Positions 17,819-27,723 are shown, numbered from the stretch's first letter. The stretch is 64,000 nt of DNA from Accumulibacter sp003538495 (GCF_029255145.1 NZ_JAPUVQ010000143.1:1-64000); one strand, 5' to 3'. Notes: generated by a model from the letters alone, not told the origin. Program-made: numbers and translations.

Positions 17819-18097
17819 TCAGCCGGTCTTCTCGTTCGCCAGGGCCTTGGCAGTAATCTGTTCGTACAGATTGATCAATCTTGCCGCCAGTTCGCCATAT
17901 TCGGGATGACGGGCGACGAGTGCCTTGCTATCCTCCATGTCGGTAAATACCCGTTCGAGGAAAGCGATGTCCATGTCGTCGAGCCGCTCGCCGGCGTCCA
18001 CTTTCGCCTTCAGATCGATCGCCCGCGGCAGCCGCTCTTTTTCCAGACGCTCCAGCAAGACCGCCGCCATTCCCTGATCGTCCGATTCGTGATTCAT
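17819..18097 (-). CDS. Small conserved-looking hypothetical protein
   Basis: 92 aa from ATG 18097, preceded by AGGGAG at a good distance; a farther start at 18214 is less likely. It is acidic and helical, with ERLDDMDIAFLERVFTDM and ARLINLYEQITAKAL, and has no signal peptide or membrane segment. I do not recognise a named domain. It stands alone between the SulP gene and the M16 protease, on the opposite strand to both. Confidence 0.6.
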   Translation of the reverse strand: MNHESDDQGMAAVLLERLEKERLPRAIDLKAKVDAGERLDDMDIAFLERVFTDMEDSKALVARHPEYGELAARLINLYEQITAKALANEKTG

Positions 18098-18476
18098 CTC
18101 TAGCTCCCTTTCTGATTGCGGCGCCCCAACGGCGACTCGAGTCGAGGATAATGCCAGCTCTGCTGAATGGATGGCAATAGCAGGGGCCAGAGCGTCGGCG
18201 TTCAGCCAGGCCATGCCAGATCACACGCAGTTACACAATGGGGACAGAGATGCAACAGATCATGCTCGGCGGATTCGCTAATCTCCGTCCTGTCGCTGCC
18301 GCGCTCTCCCCCTCCCCCCGAGCGGCACCGGCCGTAGCACCCGGCCCGCCCAGACCCTCCCTCTGCGCGGGCCGTTCCTCTTCCGGAAAGCGGCGAGCCA
18401 CGTTTCTGCAAGCTGCCGTCACCTGGCGCAACGCTGACCCCTGATCGCCAAGCGCGAGATTCGTGGAGTGATGCTG
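18098..18476. other. Intergenic region with no recognised gene
   Basis: This is the divergent upstream region of the small hypothetical gene and the M16 protease. It is GC-rich with C-runs near 18307-18320. I see no convincing promoter, terminator or RNA. Confidence 0.5.
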
Positions 18477-21218
18477 ATGACCCGATGGATGAAGACGTTC
18501 GTCTGCCTGCTGTGGCCACTGCTGCTGGCTTTCGCGCCGCATGCGTTTGGCGCCGGGCAGGCCATGCCAACGAAACTGCCCCCGGGCGTCGAAAAGCTGA
18601 GCACGGTCGAAGGGATCACGGAATACCGACTGGCCAACGGCCTGCACTTCATCCTGTTTCCGGATGCCGCCAAGCCAACAGCCACCGTCAACGTCACCTA
18701 CCTGGTCGGCTCGCGCCATGAGAACTATGGCGAGACCGGCATGGCGCACCTGCTCGAACACCTGCTTTTCAAAGGATCGAAGAATTTCCCCGATCCGACC
18801 CGCGAGTTCAAGGCGCGCGGTTTCCAGATCAACGGCTCGACCTGGCTGGACCGGACCAACTACTACCTGACTTTTCCGGCCAGCGAAGCCAACATCAAGT
18901 GGGCTCTGGGGTGGAGCGCCGACGCGATGGTCAATTCGTTCATCGCCAGGAAAGACCTCGACTCCGAGATGAGCGTCGTCCGCAATGAATTCGAAATGGG
19001 AGAAAACAACCCGTCCAGCGTGATGCTGAAACGGATGCAATCGATGCTCTTCGACTGGCACAACTATCGCCACAACACCATCGGTGCCCGCAGCGACATC
19101 GAGAACGTCAGGATCGAGAACCTGCAGGCCTTCTATCGGCAGTTCTACCAGCCGGACAATGCGGTTCTGACGGTCGCCGGCAAGTTCGACGAACAGCAGG
19201 CGGTCAAGTGGATTGTCGCCAGTGTTGGCAGGCTGCCGAAGCCGACGCGCGAATTACCGACGTCATGGACGGTCGAGCCGACGGCCGACGGCGAGCGCCA
19301 GTTCGCGGTCCGCCGCAAAGGCGAGATCCAGCTCGTGACCCTCGCCTACCGCACGCCGTCGAGCCTGCACGCCGACTCGGACGCCGTCGCGATGGCCAGC
19401 GAGATCCTCGGCGACACGCCGAACGGTCGTCTCTACAAGGCGCTGGTCCAGCCGGGACTGGCGGCCCAGGTGTTCGCGTTCACTGTCGACGCCCGTCAGC
19501 CCGGATTCGTGGTCTTCGGCGCAATGGTCAAGAAGGGCGAATCACTGGATCGCGTTCGCGAGCGGATGATCGAGGTGCTCGAAGGCGGCTTCGCCGACGA
19601 CGCGGCGACCACGGCCGAGCTCGGTCGCGCGGTCGACCAGGCGCGGACGGCTTACGAGCGAGCCCTAGCCGACCCGGAGGTCTTTGCGGTGATGCTGTCC
19701 GAGTACATCGCGCTGGGCGACTGGCGGCTCTTTTTCCATGCCCGGGATCAACTGGCGCAGATCACGCCGGCGCAGATCGACGCTGCCGCCAGCAAGTACT
19801 TCGTGCGCGACAACCGAGTGCTGGGCACCTTCATCCCCGAGGATTCGCCGCAGCGGGCGGTGATCACCGAGGCGCCGAGCGCTGCCGAACTGCTGGCGAA
19901 CTTCAAGCCGCAGGAAAAAGGCGACGCCGGCGAGGCTTTCGACGCCTCGCCGGAGAACATCAACCGACGGACCGACCTGCCGAGCTTTGGTGCGCTGAAG
20001 GTCGCGCTGCTGCCGAAGAAGAACCGCGGCCAGACGGTGAACGTGGCCATCAAATTCCGTTGGGGGGACCAGGACTCACTGCGTAATCGCGAGGTGGCAG
20101 GCGGCCTGGCGGTAGCCATGCTGGCGCGCGGCACGAGCCAGCTGAGCCGCCAGCAGATCGCCGACGAACTCACCCGTCTGAAGGTCAACGGCGACCTGAG
20201 CCACTTCGAGACCACCCGCGACCATCTCCCCGAAGCACTCCGCCTCGTGGCGCAACTGTTCCACGACGCGAGCTTCCCGGCGGCCGAGTTCGAAGAACTC
20301 AAACGCCAGACCCTGACCGCCATGCAGGCCCAGCTCGACAATCCTCAGGAACTTTCTCGCGACGCACTGACCGCCCACTTCAACACCTATCCCCCCGGCG
20401 ACCCGCGTTACCACGCGCAGTTGACCGAGCGTATCGAACAGCTGCGCCAGACGACACTCGAGCAGGTCACCGCTTATCACCGCCAGCTAATCGGCACGGC
20501 GCGCGGCGAAATCGCGATCGTTGGCGACTTCGATGAAAAAGCCATCATCGACGAGCTCAAGCGGCTTTTCCCGGAATACGTCTCCCGCTCGCCGTATGGC
20601 CGCGTCGACCGCGAGTACCGCCAGGTTGACCCTCAGCGCCTCGTGATCGACACCCCCGACAAGGAAAACGCCTTCGTGCGCGCCCGTCTCGACCTCATGT
20701 TGCGCGACGATGACCCCGACGCCCCGGCCCTCTACCTGGCCAATGACATCTTTGGCGGCACCACCGGGTTGTCCAGCCGACTGCTGGATCGCCTGCGCCA
20801 GAAGGACGGACTCAGCTACAGCGTCGGTTCGTCGCTGTCGGTCGGCAGCCGCGAGCATCTGTCGACCTGGACCTTTGCGGCGATGGCCGCGCCGCAGAAC
20901 GCCAACCGCGCCGAACAGGCTTTCCTGGAGGAGTTGCGGCGTGCGCGCGCTGACGGCTTCACGGCGGAAGAGGTCGCCGAAGCCAAGAAGGGGCTCCTTC
21001 AAGCACGCGCCGTCGAACGTTCACAGGACGGCGCGGTCGCTTCCCGCTGGGTCTCGTTTCTCGACCTCGGCCGCGACTGGCAGTTTTCGAAGGACTTCGA
21101 GGACAAGATCATGGCGCTCACCCCGGAACGGGTCAACGCCGCTTTCCGCAAGTACATCGACCCCGAGCGGCTGACGCTGGTCGTCGCCACCGACGTCAGC
21201 AAGGGGAACGCAAACTGA
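18477..21218 (+). CDS. M16-family zinc metallopeptidase (pitrilysin-like), exported
   Basis: 913 aa from ATG 18477, chosen because GGAG (18465-18468) lies 8 nt upstream. A signal peptide is clear: MTRWMKTFVCLLWPLLLAF, then an AFGAGQA cleavage region. The first M16 domain has the inverted zinc motif HLLEH (in GMAHLLEHLLFKGS) and the distal glutamate region VVRNEFEMGENNP. The second half repeats the fold without the zinc motif and includes GGTTGLSSRLLDRLRQKDGLSYS, split as the closing M16C signature (written here for position about 760-785). It is a periplasmic protease of the PqqL/YmxG type, clamshell in shape. It appears monocistronic, ending 33 bp before convergent mscL. Confidence 0.92.
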   Translation: MTRWMKTFVCLLWPLLLAFAPHAFGAGQAMPTKLPPGVEKLSTVEGITEYRLANGLHFILFPDAAKPTATVNVTYLVGSRHENYGETGMAHLLEHLLFKGSKNFPDPTREFKARGFQINGSTWLDRTNYYLTFPASEANIKWALGWSADAMVNSFIARKDLDSEMSVVRNEFEMGENNPSSVMLKRMQSMLFDWHNYRHNTIGARSDIENVRIENLQAFYRQFYQPDNAVLTVAGKFDEQQAVKWIVASVGRLPKPTRELPTSWTVEPTADGERQFAVRRKGEIQLVTLAYRTPSSLHADSDAVAMASEILGDTPNGRLYKALVQPGLAAQVFAFTVDARQPGFVVFGAMVKKGESLDRVRERMIEVLEGGFADDAATTAELGRAVDQARTAYERALADPEVFAVMLSEYIALGDWRLFFHARDQLAQITPAQIDAAASKYFVRDNRVLGTFIPEDSPQRAVITEAPSAAELLANFKPQEKGDAGEAFDASPENINRRTDLPSFGALKVALLPKKNRGQTVNVAIKFRWGDQDSLRNREVAGGLAVAMLARGTSQLSRQQIADELTRLKVNGDLSHFETTRDHLPEALRLVAQLFHDASFPAAEFEELKRQTLTAMQAQLDNPQELSRDALTAHFNTYPPGDPRYHAQLTERIEQLRQTTLEQVTAYHRQLIGTARGEIAIVGDFDEKAIIDELKRLFPEYVSRSPYGRVDREYRQVDPQRLVIDTPDKENAFVRARLDLMLRDDDPDAPALYLANDIFGGTTGLSSRLLDRLRQKDGLSYSVGSSLSVGSREHLSTWTFAAMAAPQNANRAEQAFLEELRRARADGFTAEEVAEAKKGLLQARAVERSQDGAVASRWVSFLDLGRDWQFSKDFEDKIMALTPERVNAAFRKYIDPERLTLVVATDVSKGNAN

Positions 21219-21251
21219 CGGCGGCGGGAGGCCACGCCGGCCGACCCCCGA

Positions 21252-21686
21252 CTACTTCTTCAAGCTGTCACGAATCTCGCGCAATAGCACGACCTCCTCG
21301 GCCGGCTCCGGCGCTGCTGCCGGCGCCGCCGGCGGCTCGCTCTTCCTGAGCCGATTCACCTGCTTGACCATCACGAAGATGATGAAGGCGAGGATGATGA
21401 AATTGACCAGGATGGTCAGGAAGTGGCCGTAGGCGAAAACCGGAACCTGAGCCTTTTTCAACGCTTCGAGCGTCGTCGCGGTCCCTTCCGGAACGCTGCC
21501 CAGGACCACGAACATCCCCGAAAAGTCGAGCTTGCCACCCATGATCAAGGCCACCACCGGCATGATCAGATCGCCGACGATCGCTTCGACGATCTTGCCA
21601 AAAGCGCCGCCGATGATCACGCCGACGGCGAGATCCATGACGTTGCCTTTCATTGCGAACTCTTTGAACTCCTGCAGCATGCTCAT
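21252..21686 (-). CDS. mscL: Large-conductance mechanosensitive channel MscL
   Basis: 144 aa from ATG 21686, preceded by GGAGGA at 5 nt. MscL signatures are present: FKEFAMKGNVMDLAVGVIIG (TM1, including the pore-lining GVIIGGAFGK), the periplasmic loop KLDFSGMFV, TM2 FLTILVNFIILAFIIFVMVK, and the C-terminal bundle VLLREIRDSLKK. It is a homopentameric inner-membrane emergency valve that opens on membrane tension after osmotic downshock. Length is normal. An Ala/Pro-rich linker (APAAAPEPAEE) separates TM2 from the C-terminal helix. Confidence 0.97.
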   Translation of the reverse strand: MSMLQEFKEFAMKGNVMDLAVGVIIGGAFGKIVEAIVGDLIMPVVALIMGGKLDFSGMFVVLGSVPEGTATTLEALKKAQVPVFAYGHFLTILVNFIILAFIIFVMVKQVNRLRKSEPPAAPAAAPEPAEEVVLLREIRDSLKK

Positions 21687-21798
21687 GCTGTTCCTCCACT
21701 GGTCGTTAAAAAACAAAAGGGGTGTCAAAAGCCGCAGCTGCTGGCTCGGCGCAATGCGCAATCGCTGCCGCCCGTTTGCCGGAAGGCTTTGGCCCCGG

Positions 21799-22956
21799 TT
21801 AAACGCCGCGCAGTCTTTCGCCCGCGGCGGCCAGCGTCGCCTCCTGCTTGGCGAAGCAGAAACGGACGACACGGTCGTCGTGTCCGTGGTGATTGAAGAC
21901 CGATACCGGAATCACCGCCACCCCCACCTCGCGGGTCAGCCAGTACGCGAAATCCCGATCAGGCAGGTCGGAAATGGCGCTGTAGCGTGCCAGTTGAAAG
22001 TAGCTGCCGCGGCACGGCAGCAATTCGAAGCGCGAGTGGTGCAACTGCGCGCGAAAGAATTCGCGCTTCTGCTGGTAGAACGCGGCCAGCCCGAGGTGGC
22101 GAGAAGCGTCGCGCATGTATTCGGCAATCCCCAGCTGGCACGGCGTATTGACGGTGAATACGTTGAACTGATGGACCTTGCGGAACTCGCTCATCAGTTC
22201 CTGCGCGCCGAGCACATAACCGATCTTCCAGCCGGTGATGTGGTAGGTCTTGCCAAAGGACGACACGACGATGCTGCGGGCGGCCAGTTCGGGATGGCTG
22301 GCGACGCTTTGGTGTCGCACGCCGTCGAAAACGATGTGCTCGTAGACCTCGTCGGAGAGCACCACGATATTGGTTCCGCGCGTCAGGGCCGCCAGTTGCT
22401 CCAGATCGTCGGCGTCCAACAGGCTGCCGCTGGGGTTGTGCGGCGAATTGATGATGATCATCCGCGTGCGCGGGCTGAGCAGCGAACGCAGTTGCTGCCA
22501 GTCCGGCCGGTAATCCGGAAAAGCCAGCCTGGCGTAGACCGCCTGGCCGCCGACGGTCTCGATCGCAGGCACATAGCTGTCGTAGACCGGCTCGAAGACG
22601 ATCACCTCGTCGCCATGGCGGACGAAGGCCGCGATGGCGGTGAAGATCGCCTGCGTGGCGCCGGCGGTGACGGTGATTTCGTGCTCGGCGTCGTAGGATG
22701 CGCCGTAGAGCGCCGCCACCTTGCCGGCAATCGCGGCCCGCAATTCGGGGACTCCGGCCATCGGCGGGTACTGGTTGCGCCCGTCGCGCATCGCCCGCAA
22801 GGCGGCGTCGAACAAGGCCGCGTCCGCCTGAAAATCCGGAAAACCCTGCGACAGGTTGATCGCCCCGCAGTCGGCGGCGAGTTTGGACATCACGGTAAAG
22901 ATCGTCGTCCCCACCCGGGGAAGTTTCGAATCAATGACTACAGATGGCTGGCGCAT
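21799..22956 (-). CDS. PLP-dependent aminotransferase, YbdL-like methionine aminotransferase
   Basis: 385 aa. It is a class I/II fold-type I aminotransferase: NLSQGFPDF (about 34), VTAGATQAIF for cofactor phosphate, the INSPHNPSG segment, LSDEVYEHIVFDG, and the Schiff-base lysine in SSFGKTYHITGWKIGY (about 235). The sequence around the lysine is that of YbdL/kynurenine-aminotransferase-like enzymes, which prefer methionine, phenylalanine and other large neutral amino acids with 2-oxo acids. A role in methionine or aromatic amino-acid metabolism is likely. No pathway neighbours help to narrow it. Confidence 0.9.
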   Translation of the reverse strand: MRQPSVVIDSKLPRVGTTIFTVMSKLAADCGAINLSQGFPDFQADAALFDAALRAMRDGRNQYPPMAGVPELRAAIAGKVAALYGASYDAEHEITVTAGATQAIFTAIAAFVRHGDEVIVFEPVYDSYVPAIETVGGQAVYARLAFPDYRPDWQQLRSLLSPRTRMIIINSPHNPSGSLLDADDLEQLAALTRGTNIVVLSDEVYEHIVFDGVRHQSVASHPELAARSIVVSSFGKTYHITGWKIGYVLGAQELMSEFRKVHQFNVFTVNTPCQLGIAEYMRDASRHLGLAAFYQQKREFFRAQLHHSRFELLPCRGSYFQLARYSAISDLPDRDFAYWLTREVGVAVIPVSVFNHHGHDDRVVRFCFAKQEATLAAAGERLRGV

Positions 22957-23130
22957 GGCAATCCGCGCTGGGCACGGTGATCGGTGAGAAGGCGCCTAGT
23001 GTAGGGTTGCCCTGCCGATGAAACAAGGCCGGCGGCAGCGCAGCAACGGCTGACGGTGCGCGTCGGGCTGATCAACGGCGAGGCGATCTGATAGCATTCA
23101 CCAATCAAGCGCTCTCAGGACGCCCCCCTC

Positions 23131-24189
23131 ATGAACACCGCCGCCACCGCCCTGCGCAGCCTGTCGACCGCTGTCATCGTGCTGACCCTGCGCAGTGCCA
23201 GCGCCGCGGCACCGCTGCCGGCACTCGGCGCCGACCTGAGCCAGCTGACGGTTTCCGGTGTTTCATCCGGCGGCTACATGGCGGTCCAGTTCCAGGTGGC
23301 GCACTCGAAGCTGGTGCGCGGTGCTGGCGTGATCGCCGGCGGCCCGTACGACTGCGCCGAGGGCTCAACCCGGCTGGCGCTGACGCGTTGCATGTCGCCG
23401 TCGTCGTGGGCAGCGCTGCCATCGGTGGCGGAACTGCGCGCCAGGGCGGAGGCACTGGCCGGCGCCGGCCGCATCGACCCGCTCGACAACTTGCGCGACG
23501 ACCAGGCATGGCTGTTCTCGGGCGGCAAGGACGACACCGTGGCGACGGCGGTAGTGGACCGGCTGGCAGCGTTCTACGGTCAGTGGATGACGCCGGCAGC
23601 GATTCGCTTCGTCAAGCTGCCCGAAGCCGGGCACGCGATGATCTCGGTCGCCGACCCCCAGGCCAATCCGTGCGCCAGCGCGCAGTCGCCCTACATCAAC
23701 CGCTGTGGCGACTTCGACGCCGCCGGCGAAATGCTCACCCACCTGCTTGGCCCGCTGTTGCCACCGACCGCCACGACGCAAGGCGAACTGGCAGGCTTCG
23801 ACCAGCGCCCCTTTGTCGACGGCCCGGCGATCGACGCCAGTCTGGCGAACGAGGGCTACCTCTTCGTGCCGCCCGCGTGCCACGCGGGGGCTTGCCGAAT
23901 CCACGTCGCTTTCCACGGCTGCCGCCAGAGTGCGGCCCAGATTGGACGACGATTCGTGGAAGGCGCCGGCTACAACGGATGGGCGGCCAGCAATCGGATC
24001 ATCGTCCTCTACCCGCAGGTGGCTCCGCGCTATGGCGCAGCGATGGGGTCATGGAAGTGGCTGAACAACCCGTTTGCGTGCTGGGACTGGTGGGGCTATT
24101 CGGGCAACGACTATCCCACCCGCCAAGGACCGCAGATCAACGCCGTGCGCACGATGATCGAGCGCCTGGCTGCGCCTCGTCAGCCCTGA
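23131..24189 (+). CDS. Secreted or periplasmic poly(3-hydroxybutyrate) depolymerase-like esterase
   Basis: 352 aa. The N-terminal signal peptide runs to about residue 26 (SLSTAVIVLTLRSASAAA). The alpha/beta-hydrolase nucleophile is in TVSGVSSGGYMAVQ (about residue 50). HVAFHGCRQS (about 262) supplies the histidine/oxyanion-type box of PHB depolymerases, and RFVKLPEAGHAM carries a candidate catalytic histidine. The protein is rich in cysteines and has no substrate-binding or type III domain. It resembles the signal-peptide PHB depolymerases of the Rhodospirillum rubrum PhaZ1 kind rather than the intracellular PhaZ enzymes. In a PHA-storing organism it would hydrolyse polymer outside the cytoplasm. 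Confidence 0.8.
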   Translation: MNTAATALRSLSTAVIVLTLRSASAAAPLPALGADLSQLTVSGVSSGGYMAVQFQVAHSKLVRGAGVIAGGPYDCAEGSTRLALTRCMSPSSWAALPSVAELRARAEALAGAGRIDPLDNLRDDQAWLFSGGKDDTVATAVVDRLAAFYGQWMTPAAIRFVKLPEAGHAMISVADPQANPCASAQSPYINRCGDFDAAGEMLTHLLGPLLPPTATTQGELAGFDQRPFVDGPAIDASLANEGYLFVPPACHAGACRIHVAFHGCRQSAAQIGRRFVEGAGYNGWAASNRIIVLYPQVAPRYGAAMGSWKWLNNPFACWDWWGYSGNDYPTRQGPQINAVRTMIERLAAPRQP

Positions 24190-24213
24190 GTCGGTCAACG
24201 GCGGCGGCGACGC

Positions 24214-24456
24214 TCAGCGGCGAAGCTTGCCGTAGATCACCAGCAGGATTACCGACATGATCACCGAGGCGATGAAGCCGGCCCCCTCGCCAGCGCGGTA
24301 CCAGCCGAGGAACTGTCCAACCACCCCGGCAGAAAACGACCCGGCAATGCCGAGCACGACCGTAACCACGAAGCCCATGTTTTCCCTGCCGGGATGGATC
24401 AGCTTGGCAATCACGCCAATGACAAAACCCAGAACGACGGTCCACAGAATTCCCAT
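24214..24456 (-). CDS. GlsB/YeaQ/YmgE-family small membrane protein
   Basis: 80 aa with three hydrophobic segments: ILWTVVLGFVIGVIAKLI, VVTVVLGIAGSFSAGVVGQF, and FIASVIMSVILLVIYGKL. The family is often labelled transglycosylase-associated and responds to envelope or acid stress in enterobacteria and enterococci. The glycine pattern GIAGSFSAGVVG matches the usual GIxGAxxGG block. It is probably a single-gene unit, convergent with the PHB depolymerase gene (25 bp apart). Confidence 0.9.
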   Translation of the reverse strand: MGILWTVVLGFVIGVIAKLIHPGRENMGFVVTVVLGIAGSFSAGVVGQFLGWYRAGEGAGFIASVIMSVILLVIYGKLRR

Positions 24457-24525
24457 CGCCGACCTTTAGTCAATCAATGTGTTAGCAGGCAGCAGGCCGT
24501 ACGCGTCCAGCAAGCGCGACGGGCA

Positions 24526-25038
24526 TCACAGGGGCGGGATGCGCAGGACCTGGCCGGGGTAGATCTTGTCCGGGTTGCCAAGCATCGGCCTGTTGGCCTC
24601 GAAAATCAGCATGTACTTATTGGCGTTTTCGTAGTGCAGTTTTGCGATCCGCGACAGATTGTCGCCCGCAACGACGGTGTAGAACATCGCTTCCGGCTCG
24701 CTCTGGTCGACCGACATCATGTCATTGACCCTGGAAACGCCGGTCACGTTGCCGCAGCAGAGCAAAATCTTCTCCTTGCTGGCCTGGTCACCGGCGACAC
24801 CGAAGACCGTCGCCGTACCGCTTGCGCCGTCAAAAGTCACGGTCAGCCCGGTAACCGGCAGGCCCTGGGTATTGACGTACGCTTCGATGGCATCGCCGGC
24901 GCTGCGGTTCAACTCGCTCAGCCTGGCCGCGGCCGCCTCGTCATCGGGCGCGCGGTCAACGGCCGTCGACGCGGCCTCCGCATCCTGGGAGCGAAAAAGC
25001 TTCTCACCTGCCTCCTTGACGAAATCAAATAAACCCAT
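24526..25038 (-). CDS. BON + LysM domain protein (YgaU/Kbp-like)
   Basis: 170 aa. The protein begins MGLFDFVKEAGEKLF, the start typical of the YgaU/Kbp family. A BON domain (about 60-110) includes VTGLTVTFDGASGTATVFG and GNVTGVSRVNDMM. A LysM domain follows (about 118-168): YTVVAGDNLSRIAKLHY through DKIYPGQVLRIPPL. There is no signal peptide, in line with the E. coli K+-binding protein Kbp. It is probably a stress-linked potassium or small-molecule sensor. It stands about 70 bp upstream of the GlsB-like gene in the same direction and may be co-transcribed with it. Confidence 0.9.
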   Translation of the reverse strand: MGLFDFVKEAGEKLFRSQDAEAASTAVDRAPDDEAAAARLSELNRSAGDAIEAYVNTQGLPVTGLTVTFDGASGTATVFGVAGDQASKEKILLCCGNVTGVSRVNDMMSVDQSEPEAMFYTVVAGDNLSRIAKLHYENANKYMLIFEANRPMLGNPDKIYPGQVLRIPPL

Positions 25039-25364
25039 GCTGTCTCCTCCGTTGGGGTGGCGCCTTCTGGCACCGCAAAAGTATCCATGGCCTGACGTTG
25101 TTTGCCAAACCGTAGCGAGTCTAGCAGCTTCACGGCCATAGGCAAAGGCAGCCGGAGGCGCGCCGACGACAGTGACGGCGATGAAGCACGGCAGGCACGC
25201 GCCGTATCAAGGGAGATTACGCTGCTGCCGGCGCCTGGCCGGTTCTACCGGCGCTTTGCTGTATATACTTGCGCAGCATGCTGTCGCGATGAGCGCCGCC
25301 ACGTACAGCCACAGCATCGTGTCAGACGATCACGCCCCTAAAAAACTCTCCTGGAGAAATATTC

Positions 25365-27368
25365 ATGCCGCTTGCCACCCATCCCATGGCCTCGTCGCTG
25401 CGCGCGTCGGACACCGGAAAGGTCGTTTCCGCGGAAGACGCGGTACGGCTGATCGAGGACGGTGACACCGTCGCCACCGGCGGTTTTGTCGGCATCGGCT
25501 TCGCCGAGAACATCGCCGTCGCACTGGAGAAACGCTTCCTCCAGGCGGCCAGTGACGACGCCAAGGGTCTCGGAAGTCCGCGCGACCTGACCCTGGTGTA
25601 CGCCGCCGGACAGGGCGACGGCAAGGAGCGGGGACTCAACCACCTCGGCCATGACGGCCTGGTCGGCCGGGTCATCGGTGGTCACTGGGGACTGGTGCCA
25701 ACGCTGCAGAAACTGGCGGTGGCCAATCGCGTCCAGGCCTACAACCTGCCGCAAGGGGTGATCGCCCACCTCTTCCGCGACATTGCCGCGGGCAAGCCGG
25801 GAACGATCAGCCGGGTCGGGCTGGGGACCTTCGTCGACCCGCGCTTCGGCGGCGGCAGGCTGAACGAGATGACCACCGTAGACATCGTTCGGCTGATGGA
25901 GATCGACGGCGAGGAGTACCTGTTCTACAAGGCCTTCCCGATCGATGTCGGGATCATTCGCGGCACCACGGCCGATCCCGATGGCAACGTCACGATGGAA
26001 AAGGAGGCGCTGACACTGGAAGCGCAGGCGATCGCCATGGCCGCCCGAAACTCGGGCGGGATCGTCATCGTGCAGGTCGAGCGCATTGCCGAACGCGGCA
26101 CGCTGAACCCGCGTCAGGTGAAAGTGCCCGGCATCCTGGTCGATTGCGTGGTCGTCGCCGAAAAACCCGAATACCACATGCAGACCTTTTCCGAGCAGTA
26201 CAGCGCGGCTTTCGCCGGTGAGATCAAGGTGCCGATGTCGGCCATTCCGGCGATGCCGATGAGCGAGCGCAAGATCATCGTCCGTCGGGCCGCCTTCGAG
26301 CTGCGGCCGAATGCCGTGGTCAATCTCGGCATCGGGATGCCGGAAGGCGTCGCCAGCATCGCCGCCGAGGAGCAGATCGCCGACCTGATGACGATGACCG
26401 CCGAGCCCGGCGTGATCGGCGGCATCCCGGCCGGCGGCCTGAGCTTCGGAGCGGCGACCAACGCGCAGGCGATCATCGACCAGCCCAGCCAGTTCGACTT
26501 CTACGACGGCGGCGGCCTGGATATCGCCTTCCTCGGGCTAGCGCAGGCCGACCGGCAGGGCAACCTCAATGTTTCGAAGTTCGGCCCGCGTCTGGCGGGC
26601 GCCGGCGGCTTCATCAACATCTCGCAGAACGCCAAGAAAGTGGTTTTCGTCGGCACCTTTACCGCCGGCGCGCTGGAGGTCGCTCTCGACGACGGAAAAC
26701 TCCGCATCGTGCGGGACGGCAAGGCGCGAAAGTTCGTCGAAGAGGTCGAGCACCGCACCTTCAGCGGCGCCCAGGCCCGCAAGAGTGGTCTGACCGTCCT
26801 CTACGTGACCGAACGATGCGTCTTCAGGTTATGCCGCGAGGGCCTGGAGCTGATCGAGATCGCCCCGGGCGTCGATCTGCAGACGGACGTCCTCGACAAG
26901 ATGGATTTCGTGCCGATCATGCATGGCCAGCCGGCGCTGATGGACAGCCGGATTTTCCGGGAAGAGCCCATGAAACTGCGGGCGGAGATGCTCGAGATCC
27001 CGATGGCCGACCGCTTGTCTTACGATGCCCGGAAGAACATTTTCTTCCTCAACTTCGAGGGACTGAGCGTCCGCACCAGCGACGATATCGCCCGGCTTCG
27101 ACAGGCTGTCGGGGAGAAACTCGGGCCGATCGGCCACAAGGTCTACGCGATCGTCAATTACGACCGTTTTTCGATCGTCCCCGAACTGGTCGACGACTAC
27201 ATCGACATGGTCAAGGAAGTCGTCGACACCTACTACCACAACGTCACCCGCTTCACCTCGAATACCTTCCTGCGCGCCAGGCTTGGCGAGGCTCTCGCGA
27301 AGCGAAAAATCGCTGCGCGCAGCTACGAAACCGCCGCCGAGGCCGAAGCACACCTCAGGCCTGACTGA
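25365..27368 (+). CDS. Family I acyl-CoA:carboxylate CoA-transferase (YdiF/propionate CoA-transferase-like)
   Basis: 667 aa; ATG 25365 follows GGAG at 8 nt. The two CoA-transferase halves are fused: an alpha half (about 20-290) with DTVATGGFVGIGFAE and a beta half (about 300-540) with LGIGMPEGVASIAAEE and TMTAEPGVIGGIPAGG. The Glu of EPG (about residue 347) is the expected thioester-forming catalytic residue. Roughly 120 extra residues follow and include a VKEVVDTYYHNVTRF block; this tail makes it longer than Clostridium propionate CoA-transferase. It would swap CoA between short acyl-CoAs and acetate or propionate, a reaction useful for PHA precursor supply. A shortened degenerate copy lies at 28986-29580. 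Confidence 0.9.
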   Translation: MPLATHPMASSLRASDTGKVVSAEDAVRLIEDGDTVATGGFVGIGFAENIAVALEKRFLQAASDDAKGLGSPRDLTLVYAAGQGDGKERGLNHLGHDGLVGRVIGGHWGLVPTLQKLAVANRVQAYNLPQGVIAHLFRDIAAGKPGTISRVGLGTFVDPRFGGGRLNEMTTVDIVRLMEIDGEEYLFYKAFPIDVGIIRGTTADPDGNVTMEKEALTLEAQAIAMAARNSGGIVIVQVERIAERGTLNPRQVKVPGILVDCVVVAEKPEYHMQTFSEQYSAAFAGEIKVPMSAIPAMPMSERKIIVRRAAFELRPNAVVNLGIGMPEGVASIAAEEQIADLMTMTAEPGVIGGIPAGGLSFGAATNAQAIIDQPSQFDFYDGGGLDIAFLGLAQADRQGNLNVSKFGPRLAGAGGFINISQNAKKVVFVGTFTAGALEVALDDGKLRIVRDGKARKFVEEVEHRTFSGAQARKSGLTVLYVTERCVFRLCREGLELIEIAPGVDLQTDVLDKMDFVPIMHGQPALMDSRIFREEPMKLRAEMLEIPMADRLSYDARKNIFFLNFEGLSVRTSDDIARLRQAVGEKLGPIGHKVYAIVNYDRFSIVPELVDDYIDMVKEVVDTYYHNVTRFTSNTFLRARLGEALAKRKIAARSYETAAEAEAHLRPD

Positions 27369-27723
27369 CTTGGCCGCACAATTCATGTCGCGACCCCAGC
27401 TCCTGGTTAATGCCAGGAGATGCATCGGTCAAAGCCGGGTGAAATGGCTTGGCAAAGGATAGCCGCCCGCCCCCTTTTCAGCCTTGCCAATAGCGGTTTG
27501 CGGCGAAAGCGCACGACGGACGCAGTCGGCAGGATGAGGTGCGCGCAAACTAAGCGGCACGGTGTTGGTAAATTCCTGAGTTCCAGGGGATGACGCGCTG
27601 AAAGCGCAGCCACACACCGTGTTCCCAACGACAACCGGCTCCGTCAGAGCTGAAGCACCCCGGGTCGGGTGTCAGCGGGTCCCGGGCGATCGGCGGAACG
27701 GCTTACAGCACGAGAGAGAGAAC
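27369..27723. other. Intergenic region with no recognised gene
   Basis: The region lies between the ends of the CoA-transferase and a PEP-CTERM gene, which converge. Apart from the terminator that follows it at 27724-27763, I see nothing I can name. Confidence 0.5.
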
